DNA from: Sphingomonas parva (ex Maeng et al. 2020)
GTDB lineage: Bacteria; Pseudomonadota; Alphaproteobacteria; Sphingomonadales; Sphingomonadaceae
NCBI RefSeq assembly: GCF_004564275.1
Contig: NZ_SPDV01000026.1
Span: 1 to 54,376, forward strand
Direction: 5' to 3'
DNA length: 54,376 bases
Part shown: in pieces, positions 38,824-50,498 of the stretch
Numbering within the stretch: position 1 is the stretch's first letter
Layout of the letters: each line of letters begins with the position of its first letter
Position numbers and translations under genes: made by a program
Notes under the pieces: generated by a model
What the model saw: only the letters and a program-made list of their open reading frames with translations
Told to the model about the DNA's origin: nothing
Database searches by the model: none

Positions 38824-38854
38824 GGGGGCGCCTTCCCGGCGCCCCCTTTTTTTT
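38824..38854 (+). terminator. Intrinsic terminator after TonB receptor
   Basis: A 9-bp stem GGGGGCGCC / GGCGCCCCC with a 5-base loop is followed by eight T residues. This is the strongest intrinsic terminator in the window. Confidence 0.95.
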
Positions 38855-38935
38855 GCGCGGTGCGCCTGCGGGTTCGTCATTCGGGCCGATGCCCCGCGGA
38901 AGCGATGTCGTGCGCGCACCGGGCGACCGGTTTTA

Positions 38936-38951
38936 CTGACATTCGTGTCAG
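38936..38951. promoter_or_regulatory. Palindrome in the gap between the two receptors
   Basis: CTGACATTCGTGTCAG is an inverted repeat with 6-bp perfect arms and a 4-base centre, of the size bound by TetR or MarR dimers. It lies about 270 bp before the second receptor. The rest of the 38802-39223 gap holds the terminator and a weak promoter candidate near 39100 (TTGCGC-17-ACAATC); no gene is seen in it. Confidence 0.45.
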
Positions 38952-39223
38952 GCGCCGCGGCGCGCGCCAGACCAGGGCGCGAGAAACACTGCTGCAGCGC
39001 AAAATAAGTCTCTTTATGCAATCATTCTAGCCGGACGGTCGGCGTGAACGCCCGAATGGGGGGCAGAAAAGCCGGGCGACCTCCTGCCGAGAGCAGTGTT
39101 GCGCAAGCGACACAATTGCAAACAATCTCCGCCACGGGCGGCAAGTCCCTTGCGCCGCTCTCCCGCTTGGTCTTTTTCCTCTCTCAGCTGCGCGCACCGC
39201 AGCCAATCATAAGGGGATGACAC

Positions 39224-42125
39224 GTGAGAAAGTTCGGACTCCTGGGCAGTAGCGCCATGCGCTCGGCTGCCTTTATTACCTTGGCCGCCGCGGGCTTTGC
39301 GCCTGCGATGGCGCAAGATGCCTCGAACCTCCCGGGAACGCAGAGCTCCTCGCCCGAGGGGCAGGCAGTCGACGACGAGCAGGCTCCGGCCCCCGTCGTA
39401 AACACCAATGAGGCCGGCGAAGAAGAGATCGTCGTCACCGGTACGCTGTTCCGCAGCACCACCTCGGCGACCGTTTCGCCGATCACGGTCGTCACCGCGG
39501 AAGCGATGGACCAGCGCGGCAACAACACCGTTCAGGAGGCGATCCAGCAGCTCTCCTCGAACAACGGCCCGGCGCTGACCAACTCGTTCACCGCCAACGG
39601 CGCGTTCGCGGCCGGCGCGTCCGCCGTTTCGCTGCGCGGCCTCTCGACCAACTCCACCCTCGTCCTCTTCGACGGCCAGCGCGCCGCTTATTATCCGCTC
39701 GCGGATGACGGCTCGCGCAACTTCGTCGACCTCAACACCATTCCCGACGATGTCGTCGACCGGGTCGAAGTGCTGCGCGACGGCGCCTCGTCGACCTACG
39801 GCGCCGACGCGATCGCGGGCGTGGTCAACATCATCACCAAGCGCCAGATCACCGGCGTGAGCGGCCGTCTCGAGGCGGGCGTCTCCGAGGACGGCAACGC
39901 TCCGACCCAGCGCGCGTCGCTGACCGCGGGCATCGGCGATCTCGATGACCAGGGCTTCAACGCCTACCTGAGCGGCTTCTTCTTCAACCAGAAGGGCGTC
40001 TACAACCGCGACCTGCCCTATCCGTTCAACACGGACAACGAGACCGGCATCTGCTTCGACGGCGAGTGCGGCCCGAACGGCATCGTCAACTCGCGCGATC
40101 CGGACACCGGCCAGCTCAACGGCTTCCTCATCGGCTACGACACCTATGTGCGCCCGTACAATGCGACCAACACGGCCGTCATTCCGGGCCGGCGCTACGA
40201 GCTGCTCAACCCGGCGGCGGGCTGTCAATACGGCCCGGGCTACCAGCTGACCCCCGCCGAGGCTGCTCTTGCCGTCAACGCCGCCGCGCCGGTCGTGACC
40301 CCGGTCTGCACGGTCGACATCACCAACCGCTTCGCCATGGCGACGCCGAACATCCAGCGCTGGGGCAGCACGGCCCGCGTCACCGCGCGCCTGGGCGACA
40401 ACCATGAGGGCTTCTTCATGGTGAACTTCCAGCAGTCGACCGTCGACTATACCGGCTTCCCGCCGGTCATCCGCGGCCAGGCCAACGCCGGCATCCTGTT
40501 CCGTCCGTTCTCGACGTCGGCGGGCCCCGCCGCCAACCTGGCGCCGGGATCGTTCGTGCTGTCGCTGCCGGTCTACGTCTGCCCGAACGGCACCCCGGAT
40601 CCGTCCGGTGTGAACACGGGCTGTAATGCGACCAACGGCGTCCTGAACCCGAACAACCCGTTCGCGGCGCAGGGCCAGATCGCCCGCATCATCGGCCGTC
40701 CGTTCTCCGAGCCGACCTATAACGAGACGCGCAGCCGCGTGTATCGTGCGGCGATGGGCATCAACGGCACGGTCGCCGACTGGGATTACCGCGTCGACTT
40801 CACGGCGATGCACAACGACCTTCGCCGGACCCAGAACAACTACATCTACATCAACAACTTCCTGACTGCGATCGCTCAGGGCACGGTGAACTTGGTCAAT
40901 CCGGGCGCGAACACCGAGCAGACGATGAACTACATTTCTCCGGACAACCGGACGGATGCTTCGTCGGATCTCGTGGCGTTCCAGGCTTCGGTGAGCCGTT
41001 CGCTGTTCGAGCTGCCCGGCGGTCCGCTGCAGGTCGGCTTCGGCGGCCAGATCCGCTACGAAGCGGTCGACGCGCCGAGCGGCAACCCGGACTTCAACGG
41101 TCCGACCCAGCGTTACTTCACGCTCAACGCCTTCGGCACCTCGGGCGATCGTACGGTCTACTCGGCCTTCGGCGAAATCAATGCGCCGATCCTCGACATC
41201 CTCGAGATCAACGCATCGGGCGGCCTTCGGCGAAATCAATGCGCCGATCCTCGACATCCTCGAGATCAACGCATCGGGCCGTTACGACGCTTATTCGAGC
41301 GGTCAGAACGCCTTCTCGCCGAAGATCGGTGCGATCTTCAACCCGATCAAGCAGCTCACCTTCACGGTCGATTATTTCGACATCAAAAAGACGGGCGCGA
41401 TCACCCAGCCGTCCAACGCTCCGGCGCTGCAGGCCTATTACTCCTGCACGCTGGCGCAGGTGAACGGCAACACCTGCCCGATTCCGGCCGGCTACAACGT
41501 GATTCCGGGTGCTCCGTCTCTGAACAACCCGGGCGCGCTGCCGGTGATCGGCTTCATCGAGTCGCAGCTGGTCAACGCGAACACCATCCGCTCGCGCGGT
41601 CTGGATTTCGCGGCGGTCGCCCGCCTCGGCTTCGGGGATTTCCGGTTCACCTCCTCCGCGGAGGCGAGCTACATCCTCGAGCTCAGCACCACCTTCCCGG
41701 ACGGTTCGTTCGAACGTTACGAGGGCACCCTCGGCAACTTCAACCTGACCGCCGGTTCGGGTACGCCGGAGTGGCACGGCAGCTGGCAGAACACGCTGGA
41801 TTACGGCCCCTACTCGCTGTCGGGTACGGTCCAGTGGTTCGGCGGCTATGACCTGTCGGCCACCGATCAGGGCACCGGCTACAAGGACTGCGGTCTCTCG
41901 TCCGGCTTCACGCCGTGCCGTGTCGACGACTATTTCACGCTGGATCTCCATGGTTCGGTTGAGGTGAGCGACAACCTCACCTTCTACGTGAACGTCCTCA
42001 ACGCGCTGAACGACCTGCCGCCGATCGATCCGGTCACCTACGGCGCGCATCTCTACAACGCCGTCCAGGGTGGCACGGGCGTCCTCGGTCGCCAGTTCCG
42101 CGCCGGCGCGCGCTTCAAGTTCTAA
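39224..42125 (+). pseudogene. TonB-dependent receptor, frameshifted and internally deleted
   Basis: GTG with AAGGGGATGA upstream opens a receptor with signal peptide MRKFGLLGSSAMRSAAFIT, TonB-box-like EEEIVVTGTLFRSTTS and plug motifs (LRGLSTNSTLVLFDGQR, TYGADAIAGVVNIITKR). The frame is lost after about residue 665, where a 58-bp segment is duplicated in tandem (41163-41220, 41221-41278); 58 is not a multiple of 3. Removing one copy restores a single frame through GRYDAYSSGQN to the end, GRQFRAGARFKF. Compared with its neighbour it also lacks about 110 residues: FNPIKQLTF runs straight into TVDYFDIKK, skipping the FRAP-containing strand region. Either a genuine double lesion or an assembly error; function is doubtful. 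Confidence 0.85.
41163..41278 (+). repeat. 58-bp perfect tandem duplication
   Basis: Two identical 58-bp copies abut inside the second receptor gene, encoding AFGEINAPILDILEINASG in two different frames. This causes the frameshift. Confidence 0.97.
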
Positions 42126-42151
42126 GCTTCGGCACGAACCTGAAAGAGGGA

Positions 42152-42183
42152 GGGCGGCTCTTCGGAGCCGCCCTTTCTTTTTG
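42152..42183 (+). terminator. Intrinsic terminator after second receptor
   Basis: A 9-bp stem GGGCGGCTC / GAGCCGCCC closed by a TTCG tetraloop is followed by TTTCTTTTTG. It lies 26 bp after the receptor stop. Confidence 0.95.
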
Positions 42184-42236
42184 TCTCGAAGACAGGGTCG
42201 GGACGGGCACGCCGCCCGGCCTCGCCTCCGGGGGCG

Positions 42237-43127
42237 TCATGCCTCCGCGGCCGCGTCGGCGCGCGCCGCCACCACGGGGGCCGGGGTGCCCTCTTCCTCG
42301 CGCCGCCCGGCATAGACCCAGTTTCCGTCCCGGCAGGCGAATTGCGTCGGCCGGCCGGCGACGAAGGCGCTGCCGTCCCAGCGCTGGACCTGGAGCTCGA
42401 CGCTGGCAGGCGCCAGCGCGATCATGTTGAAGCTCTGCAGCTCGTCGCCGCGAACCCGGGTCGAGGTCGCCGTTCCCGCCTGGATGACCAGCGCCGGGCC
42501 CGCCGTCTCCACCATCTCGCGCGCCGATTGGGCGTAGGTGCGGTGGAAATGGCCTGCGAGGAGCACGTCGACCCCGGCGTCCGCCGCGGCGGCGAGCGCG
42601 TCGCTGTCGCGCTTCACCACCTTGCTCAGCGCCCCTTCCTCGCCGATCGGCATGGCGAACAAGGGGTGGTGGGTGACGAGGATCTTGGTCTTGCCCTCTC
42701 CGACCCTGGCGAAGCGGTCGCGGATGATCGCCATTTGCGCGCGATTGATGCTGCCGTCCTTGATGGTCAGCGAACGGGCGGTGTTGAGACCGAGGACGGC
42801 GACGTCGTCCGCTTCGACGAACGGGCAGAGATCGTCGTCTATGTAGCGCTTGTAGCGGTGCAGCGGCCGGGCGAAGCGGCGGAACACGTCGTAGAGCGGG
42901 ACGTCGTGATTGCCCGGCACGGCCAGCGTGGGCAGGCCGGCCTGCTCGAGCCGCTCGAGCCAGGCGGCGGCCAGGCGATATTGCTCGACTCGCGCGCGCT
43001 GCGTGAAATCGCCGCTGACCACGACGAGATCGGGCCGCCGCTCGAACAGAAAGGCTTCCACGGCGGCGACGATCTCCGGATCGTGGCGGCCGAAATGGAC
43101 GTCGGAAAGATGGGCGATGGTCGACAT
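42237..43127 (-). CDS. Metallophosphoesterase
   Basis: The 296-residue calcineurin-like phosphoesterase has all five metal-binding motifs: LSDVHFG near the N terminus, VVSGDFT, PGNHDVP, LVTHHPLF and GHFHRTY. Motif order and length fit cyclic-nucleotide or nucleotide phosphodiesterases of the CpdA/Icc type; the true substrate is not evident. ATG 43127 was preferred to a TTG 9 bases upstream. It lies 25 bp behind alr on the same strand and is probably co-transcribed with it. Confidence 0.88.
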   Translation of the reverse strand: MSTIAHLSDVHFGRHDPEIVAAVEAFLFERRPDLVVVSGDFTQRARVEQYRLAAAWLERLEQAGLPTLAVPGNHDVPLYDVFRRFARPLHRYKRYIDDDLCPFVEADDVAVLGLNTARSLTIKDGSINRAQMAIIRDRFARVGEGKTKILVTHHPLFAMPIGEEGALSKVVKRDSDALAAAADAGVDVLLAGHFHRTYAQSAREMVETAGPALVIQAGTATSTRVRGDELQSFNMIALAPASVELQVQRWDGSAFVAGRPTQFACRDGNWVYAGRREEEGTPAPVVAARADAAAEA

Positions 43128-43152
43128 GCGGCTCAAACGAGCCGGATGCCGA

Positions 43153-44205
43153 TCAGGTCCAGAGGCGCTCGTGCCGGTCGCCGAGGCCGGTCAGCAGCTC
43201 GTATTGGGAGAGGCCGGACTGCGCCGCCGCCGCCGGCAAATCGTAGTCGAGCGTCACCCAGTCTCCCTCCGCCAGCGCCGGCGCCGCATCGACTCCGATC
43301 GCGGTCAGGTCCATCGAGACTCGCCCGAGCACCGGAAGCACCGCCTCCCCGGCGCGGGCGCGGCCGCGGTCGGAGAAGCCGCGAAGATAGCCGTCGGCAT
43401 AGCCGATGTTGAGAATCGCGACCTCGATCGGGCGATCCGCGACGTAGGTCGCGTTATAGCCGATCGCGCCGCCCGCCTCGACGCGGCGGCGCTGCACGAT
43501 CTGCGCCTGGACCTCGACCACCGGGCGGATCTGCCCGGCCGCCTCCGGCCGCGGGATCCCGCCATAGAGCGCCAGGCCGGGCCTGGTCAGATCGAAGCAA
43601 TAGGCGTCGCCGAGGCAGATGCCGGCGCTGTTGGCGAGGCTGCGGCGGCGCGCCGGCACCGCCGCGGAGAGCGCGGCGAAACGCTCGCGCTGGCGCGCGT
43701 TCATGTCCGTGTCCTCGTCGGCGCAGGCAAGATGGCTGAGCACGGTCTCGATGGCGAGGCCGTCGAGCAGCCCCGCCGCCACGTCCTCGCCCGAGATGCC
43801 GAGGCGGTTCATGCCGGTGTCGAGCATCACGTCGCAGGGCCGCCCGCCCGCCGCCTCGCGCCAGCGGCGGACCTGGAGCGGGGTGTTCAGCACCGGGCGC
43901 GCCGGCGAGGCCAGGGCGCGCGCCATGTCGCCCTCCTGGACGCCGTGAAGCACCGAGAGCGCGGGCCCTCCCGGCCCGTCGCCCAGCAGCCCGGGCAGTC
44001 CGTCGGCCTCGTTCCAGGTGGACACGAAGAAATCGCGGCAGCCCGCCGCCAGCAGGCGTTCGACCACCGGCGCGGCGCCCGTCCCATAGCCGTTCGCCTT
44101 CACCGCCGCGCCGCAGGCGGCGCCCGCGCTGCGCCGGGCGAGCCAGCGCCAGTTGGCGACCAGCGCGGCACCGTCGAGACGCAGGCGGAGCGGGAAATGG
44201 GTCAC
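43153..44205 (-). CDS. alr: Alanine racemase
   Basis: The 350-residue PLP enzyme makes D-alanine for peptidoglycan. The PLP lysine is Lys36 in AVKANGYGTG. The C-terminal domain carries the second catalytic Tyr in GGAIGYNATYV and the RVSMDLTAI motif. MLDTGMNRLGI and RPGLALYGG are also diagnostic. The start is taken at GTG 44205 (VTHFPLRLRLDG), where homology begins; the frame remains open further upstream but with low-complexity, unconvincing sequence. The 299 bp from here to 44505, divergent to a serine hydrolase, contain no feature I can name. Confidence 0.93.
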   Translation of the reverse strand: MTHFPLRLRLDGAALVANWRWLARRSAGAACGAAVKANGYGTGAAPVVERLLAAGCRDFFVSTWNEADGLPGLLGDGPGGPALSVLHGVQEGDMARALASPARPVLNTPLQVRRWREAAGGRPCDVMLDTGMNRLGISGEDVAAGLLDGLAIETVLSHLACADEDTDMNARQRERFAALSAAVPARRRSLANSAGICLGDAYCFDLTRPGLALYGGIPRPEAAGQIRPVVEVQAQIVQRRRVEAGGAIGYNATYVADRPIEVAILNIGYADGYLRGFSDRGRARAGEAVLPVLGRVSMDLTAIGVDAAPALAEGDWVTLDYDLPAAAAQSGLSQYELLTGLGDRHERLWT

Positions 44206-44504
44206 GCCAGCGCCGATAGCGGCGGCAGAGCGGGTTCGTCCAGCGCGCTCGCGCCGAGCACGGCCGACGAATGCGCCAGCCTGGAGGAAAGCGCGGGGCC
44301 GCTTCGACGCCGATTTTCGGATCGGCTCCGAATCCAACCGCTTTGGCGCGCGGCCATTGTCAACCTTGGCACTTAGCTATTCTCCTGCCGTTGTCGCTTC
44401 GCTTCTCCCGATTCGTCGACGGAGAGGCGGATCGGCGGGCATCGACCGGACCACCGGAGGGCTTCTTCACACCAGACTGCAATGCAGATCGCGAGGAGGC
44501 AGAG

Positions 44505-45158
44505 GTGCAATTGGAACTCCATCAGGGCAGCGCGCGGCGCCACCACGACATTGGCCGGGACACGGCGCCGCACGGCGTGCTCATCCTGCCCGGCCTCGAC
44601 GATTCGGGGCCGCGCCACTGGCAGAGCGCCTGGAGCAGGCTTCCCCATTTCCGCCGCGTCGATTTCGCAGAATGGGAGCGCCCGAGGCTGCACGACTGGG
44701 TGCCGCGTCTCGACCGCGCCGTCCGCGAGCACCCGAGGCCGCTGGTGCTGGTCGCGCACAGTCTCGGCTGTATCGCCGCCGCTTGGTGGGCGGCGCTCTC
44801 CTGGAGCGAGGCGTTCCGCGAGAAGGTCTGCGGCGCCTTGCTGGTCGCGCCGCCCGACATCGACGACGAGGACATCGAAATTCGCCTCCGCGACTTCCGG
44901 CCCCTCCCCCGCCTGCGCCTGCCCTTCCCCAGCATCGTCGTCGCCAGCCGCAACGATCCGTTCTGCCGCTTCGCGCGCGCGCAGGAAATCGCCTCGGCCT
45001 GGGGCAGCGATTTCGTCGACGGGGGCGCGATCGGGCACATCAATTCCGACTCGCCGATCGGCCCCTGGGCGCAGGGCCTGCCGCTGCTGGCGCGGCTGAG
45101 CGGGCACAACGGCAATCTGCTGGTCGCCGAGCTCGGCCTGAGGACCGCCTTTGCCTGA
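44505..45158 (+). CDS. RBBP9/YdeN-family serine hydrolase
   Basis: The 217-residue alpha/beta hydrolase starts at GTG behind GAGGAGG. Motifs are GVLILPGLDDSGPRHWQSAW near the N terminus, the nucleophile elbow VAHSLGC, SRNDPFC with the acid Asp and GHINSDS with the catalytic His. YdeN/RBBP9 proteins are small hydrolases of poorly known substrates. The sequence ends LGLRTAFA. Nothing links it to the neighbours. Confidence 0.85.
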   Translation: MQLELHQGSARRHHDIGRDTAPHGVLILPGLDDSGPRHWQSAWSRLPHFRRVDFAEWERPRLHDWVPRLDRAVREHPRPLVLVAHSLGCIAAAWWAALSWSEAFREKVCGALLVAPPDIDDEDIEIRLRDFRPLPRLRLPFPSIVVASRNDPFCRFARAQEIASAWGSDFVDGGAIGHINSDSPIGPWAQGLPLLARLSGHNGNLLVAELGLRTAFA

Positions 45159-45250
45159 GGCGGCTCCGAGAGCTTGGGCAGTCCTTGCGAGGTGGGCTGC
45201 CCTCGGGGCGCCCCGGACGACGGACCGGGGCGCCTCGCACGCTCGCCCTA

Positions 45251-45278
45251 TTGTCAACCAAATCAGTTGAGATATACC
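45251..45278 (+). promoter_or_regulatory. Promoter of the YezD-TauE-receptor-ChrA operon
   Basis: TTGTCA (45251-45256), a 16-base spacer and TATACC (45273-45278) form a fair sigma70-type promoter about 40 bp before the YezD-like start. An imperfect inverted region (ATACCTGTAC ... GGGGCTAT) follows the -10 and could bind an Rrf2-type sulfur or iron-sulfur regulator; that part is weak. Confidence 0.55.
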
Positions 45279-45316
45279 TGTACCACGAATCGGGGCTATC
45301 CGATCAGGAGGAAGCG

Positions 45317-45490
45317 ATGAGCGAGATGACGTTCGCGACCAGGACGCAGCCTTTACAGGCTCTGGAGGAAGCGCTTCGCGTCGTGCGCGAAAAGGCTGGT
45401 TCGGTTCGCTTCGGCACGATCACGCTCACGATCCACGAGGGTCGCCTCACCCAGCTCGAGGTGACCGAGAAGCGCCGCTTCGGCGGTTGA
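45317..45490 (+). CDS. YezD-like small protein (DUF2292)
   Basis: The 57-residue product has LEEALRVVREKAGSVRFGTI, then TLTIHEGRLTQLEVTEKRR, the complete DUF2292 pattern (G-x-x-x-F/Y-G-x-I/V-x-x-x-I-x-x-G-x-x-x-Q-x-E-x-T-E-K). Members such as B. subtilis YezD are often found beside sulfur-assimilation genes; the biochemical role is unknown. GGAGGAAGC precedes the ATG. First gene after the 45251 promoter and 59 bp ahead of a TauE/SafE exporter. Confidence 0.85.
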   Translation: MSEMTFATRTQPLQALEEALRVVREKAGSVRFGTITLTIHEGRLTQLEVTEKRRFGG

Positions 45491-45549
45491 CCCGCGGCCT
45501 GTCGTCCTCTCATTAACGGCGCTTGCGGCGCCCCTTCGAAAGTTTCGCA

Positions 45550-46305
45550 ATGGACGGCTTCAGCCTGATCGACCTTCTGCCGTTCATCGCAATCGGCTTC
45601 GCGGCGCAATTGGTCGATGGCGCGCTGGGAATGGCGTTCGGCGTCATCTCGTCCACCCTGTTGCTCAGCCTCGGGGTTCCGCCGGCCGCGGCGTCCGCCG
45701 GCGTGCACACGGTCGAGACGTTCACCACCGGCGTGTCCGGGATGAGCCACATCCTGCACAAGAACGTCGACTGGAAGCTGTTCGCCCGGCTCGCCATACC
45801 GGGCATGATCGGCGGCACCCTGGGAGCCTATGTGCTGACGACGATCGACGCGTCTTTGGCGCGTCCGATCGTGATGACCTATCTCGCCGCCATCGGCATC
45901 TACCTCGTCTGGCGGGGGTTCCATCTCGCCGGAGAGCACAAGCCGGCAAAGGTCGTCGAACCGCTGGGCCTGATTGGCGGCTTCCTCGATGCCGCGGGCG
46001 GCGGCGGATGGGGCCCCGTGGTGACCGGAAACCTGCTCGTCCAGGGCCACGAGCCGCGCAAGACGATCGGCACCGTCAGCGCCTCCGAGTTCGTTCTGAC
46101 GACGACGATTTCCGCGACGTTCATCGCGCATCTCGGCTGGGAGGCCTTCACCGAAGCCACTTTGGGCCTGCTGATCGGCGGGGTCGCCGCCGCGCCGCTG
46201 GGCGCGTTCATCGCGAAGCGGACGCCCGGCAAGACGCTGTTGGTGTTCGTCGGCTGTCTTCTCACCATCACCAGCCTCTACGGAGTGTACCGGGCGCTGG
46301 CCTGA
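45550..46305 (+). CDS. TauE/SafE-type sulfite/organosulfonate exporter
   Basis: The 251-residue inner-membrane protein has 7-8 hydrophobic helices. The N-terminal repeat reads QLVDGALGMAFGVISSTLLL, and the mirrored repeat reads GLIGGFLDAAGGGGWGPVVT, both signatures of the TauE/SafE family, which moves sulfite, sulfoacetate or related anions. The ATG lies 59 bp after the YezD-like gene, a pairing that supports a sulfur role. No strong ribosome binding site is visible. The receptor gene follows after 88 bp. Confidence 0.88.
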   Translation: MDGFSLIDLLPFIAIGFAAQLVDGALGMAFGVISSTLLLSLGVPPAAASAGVHTVETFTTGVSGMSHILHKNVDWKLFARLAIPGMIGGTLGAYVLTTIDASLARPIVMTYLAAIGIYLVWRGFHLAGEHKPAKVVEPLGLIGGFLDAAGGGGWGPVVTGNLLVQGHEPRKTIGTVSASEFVLTTTISATFIAHLGWEAFTEATLGLLIGGVAAAPLGAFIAKRTPGKTLLVFVGCLLTITSLYGVYRALA

Positions 46306-46393
46306 GCCCCCCGCCCTTGCAGGGCGACCCCATTCATAATCGATGCTGACCGGACGGCCGGAGGCGTCGCGATCCACACGAAGGAGCTTTCCC

Positions 46394-48826
<2,433 letters not shown>

Positions 48827-48837
48827 GGAGAGGAACC

Positions 48838-50220
48838 ATGGCGGGTGAGAGAGGCCGAACGGAACACGGCGTCCCTCTCGGCGAGGCGGTGAGGGTTTGG
48901 GCGCGTATCGCGGCGCTCAGCTTCGGCGGGCCGGCCGGGCAGATCGCGGTGATGCACCGGATCCTCGTCGAGGAGAAACGTTGGATCGGCGAGCACCGGT
49001 TCCTCCATGCGCTGAACTATTGCATGCTCCTCCCCGGCCCGGAGGCGCAGCAGCTCGCCACCTATATCGGCTGGCTGATGCACCGCACCAAGGGTGGACT
49101 GATCGCCGGCGGGCTCTTCGTCCTGCCGGGCTTCCTCGCCATCATGGCACTTTCCTGGCTGTACGCGCTGTTCGGCGACATCGGCGCGGTCGAAGCATTG
49201 TTCTTCGGGCTCAAGGCGGCGGTGCTGGCGATCGTCCTGGAAGCGGTGAAACGGATCGGCAGCCGGGCTCTCAAGAGCAATGCGACCCGCCTGGTCGCCG
49301 CAGCCGCCTTCGTCGCCATCTTCTTCTTCGCCGTCCCCTTTCCCCTGATCGTCCTCGCCGCAGCCATCGTCGGCTGGGCGAGCAGCCGCGCCGGCGTCGC
49401 CGGGTTCGCCCCCGGGTCCCATGGCAGCGCAGGCGGCAGGATCGTGGCGGCTTCGGAAACCCTGCTCGGCGAAGACGTCCCCGCTCATGCAAGACCCAGC
49501 CTTGCCTGGTCGCTGAAGGTGAGCGCGATCTTCCTCCTGCTGTGGCTCGGCCCCGTGGGCCTGCTCTTCGTCGCACTCGGCCCCGATCACGTCTTCTCCG
49601 AAATTGCTGTCTTCTTCTCGCAAATGGCGGTGGTGACGTTCGGTGGGGCCTATGCGGTGCTCGCCTACGTCGCTCAGCAGGCCGTGGAGGGTTTCGGCTG
49701 GCTGCGCCCGGGCGAGATGCTCGACGGCCTGGGCATGGCGGAAACCACGCCCGGGCCGCTGATCATGGTCACCCAGTTCGTCGGCTTCATGGGCGCCTTT
49801 CGCGCCGGGACGGGCCTTGATCCGCTGGTCGCCGGAACGCTCGGCGGCATCCTCACCACTTGGGTAACCTTCGTGCCCTGCTTCCTGTGGATCTTTCTCG
49901 GCGCGCCGTTCATCGAGACGCTGCGCGGCAACAGGTCGCTGGGCGCCGCCCTTTCGGCGATCACCGCCGCGGTGGTGGGCGTGATCCTGAATCTCGCCAT
50001 CTGGTTTGCGATCCACACCCTCTTCGCCGAGGTCCGGCCGTGGCGGGGCTGGGGGATGCGGATCGACCTCCCAATGCTCCCGACGTGCAATTTCGCCGCG
50101 CTCGCGCTCACCGTCACCGCAATCGTCGCCATGTTCAGGTTCAAGGTCGGGGCGATGAAGGTCCTCGCCGGCTGCGCGGCAGCGGGCCTTGGGTGGAGCC
50201 TGATCATGACCCCTCCCTGA
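48838..50220 (+). CDS. chrA: Chromate transporter ChrA (bidomain CHR family)
   Basis: The 460-residue protein has two homologous CHR domains. The N-terminal one has RIAALSFGGPAGQIAVMHR and LLPGPEAQQLATYIGWLMH; the C-terminal one has AVVTFGGAYAVLAYVAQQA and MAETTPGPLIMVTQFVGFMG, the conserved FGGP/G and PGP motifs. CHR proteins export chromate, a sulfate analogue, by proton coupling. GAGGAGAGGAACC directly precedes the ATG, 11 bp after the receptor gene. In this company a sulfate-related anion is as likely as chromate; that is inference. Last gene of the apparent operon. Confidence 0.9.
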   Translation: MAGERGRTEHGVPLGEAVRVWARIAALSFGGPAGQIAVMHRILVEEKRWIGEHRFLHALNYCMLLPGPEAQQLATYIGWLMHRTKGGLIAGGLFVLPGFLAIMALSWLYALFGDIGAVEALFFGLKAAVLAIVLEAVKRIGSRALKSNATRLVAAAAFVAIFFFAVPFPLIVLAAAIVGWASSRAGVAGFAPGSHGSAGGRIVAASETLLGEDVPAHARPSLAWSLKVSAIFLLLWLGPVGLLFVALGPDHVFSEIAVFFSQMAVVTFGGAYAVLAYVAQQAVEGFGWLRPGEMLDGLGMAETTPGPLIMVTQFVGFMGAFRAGTGLDPLVAGTLGGILTTWVTFVPCFLWIFLGAPFIETLRGNRSLGAALSAITAAVVGVILNLAIWFAIHTLFAEVRPWRGWGMRIDLPMLPTCNFAALALTVTAIVAMFRFKVGAMKVLAGCAAAGLGWSLIMTPP

Positions 50221-50335
50221 CCAAATCGGGCACCCGACTAAATCGGGGACACAATATCAATTTCCGGTCCGCGACCCGGCTGCTGAAGACGCCAGCGTCC
50301 CCGCGCCGCGGATTACGGTGACCGTTTCCTGAATG

Positions 50336-50401
50336 CAGCGCATTGCCTCGATCGGCGTGGTACGACGGCCCGGGCAGGACGAGGCGCGGCAGGCCGGCCA
50401 T
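50336..50401 (-). pseudogene. RAYT (REP-associated tyrosine transposase) 5' remnant
   Basis: Twenty-two codons read MAGLPRLVLPG and then YHADRGNALHS, matching the start of RAYT/Y1-type transposases (MARLPRLV-PG--HHV-QRGN). The catalytic HUH and Tyr regions are missing: the sequence soon changes to TGTGTCCCCGATTT-type non-coding DNA that often flanks such elements (about 50225-50290). I read it as an internally deleted element. The 50221-50498 interval otherwise holds only a weak promoter (TTGCCG-17-CTAGCC at 50440-50468) for the next gene. Confidence 0.5.
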
Positions 50402-50498
50402 CGAAACAGCCCATGGGATTTCATGTATTTAGTAGACTGTTGCCGTCATTCATAACTCGGCCCTAGCCAGAGTCGAACCTGACGGTGGAAAGGTGATG

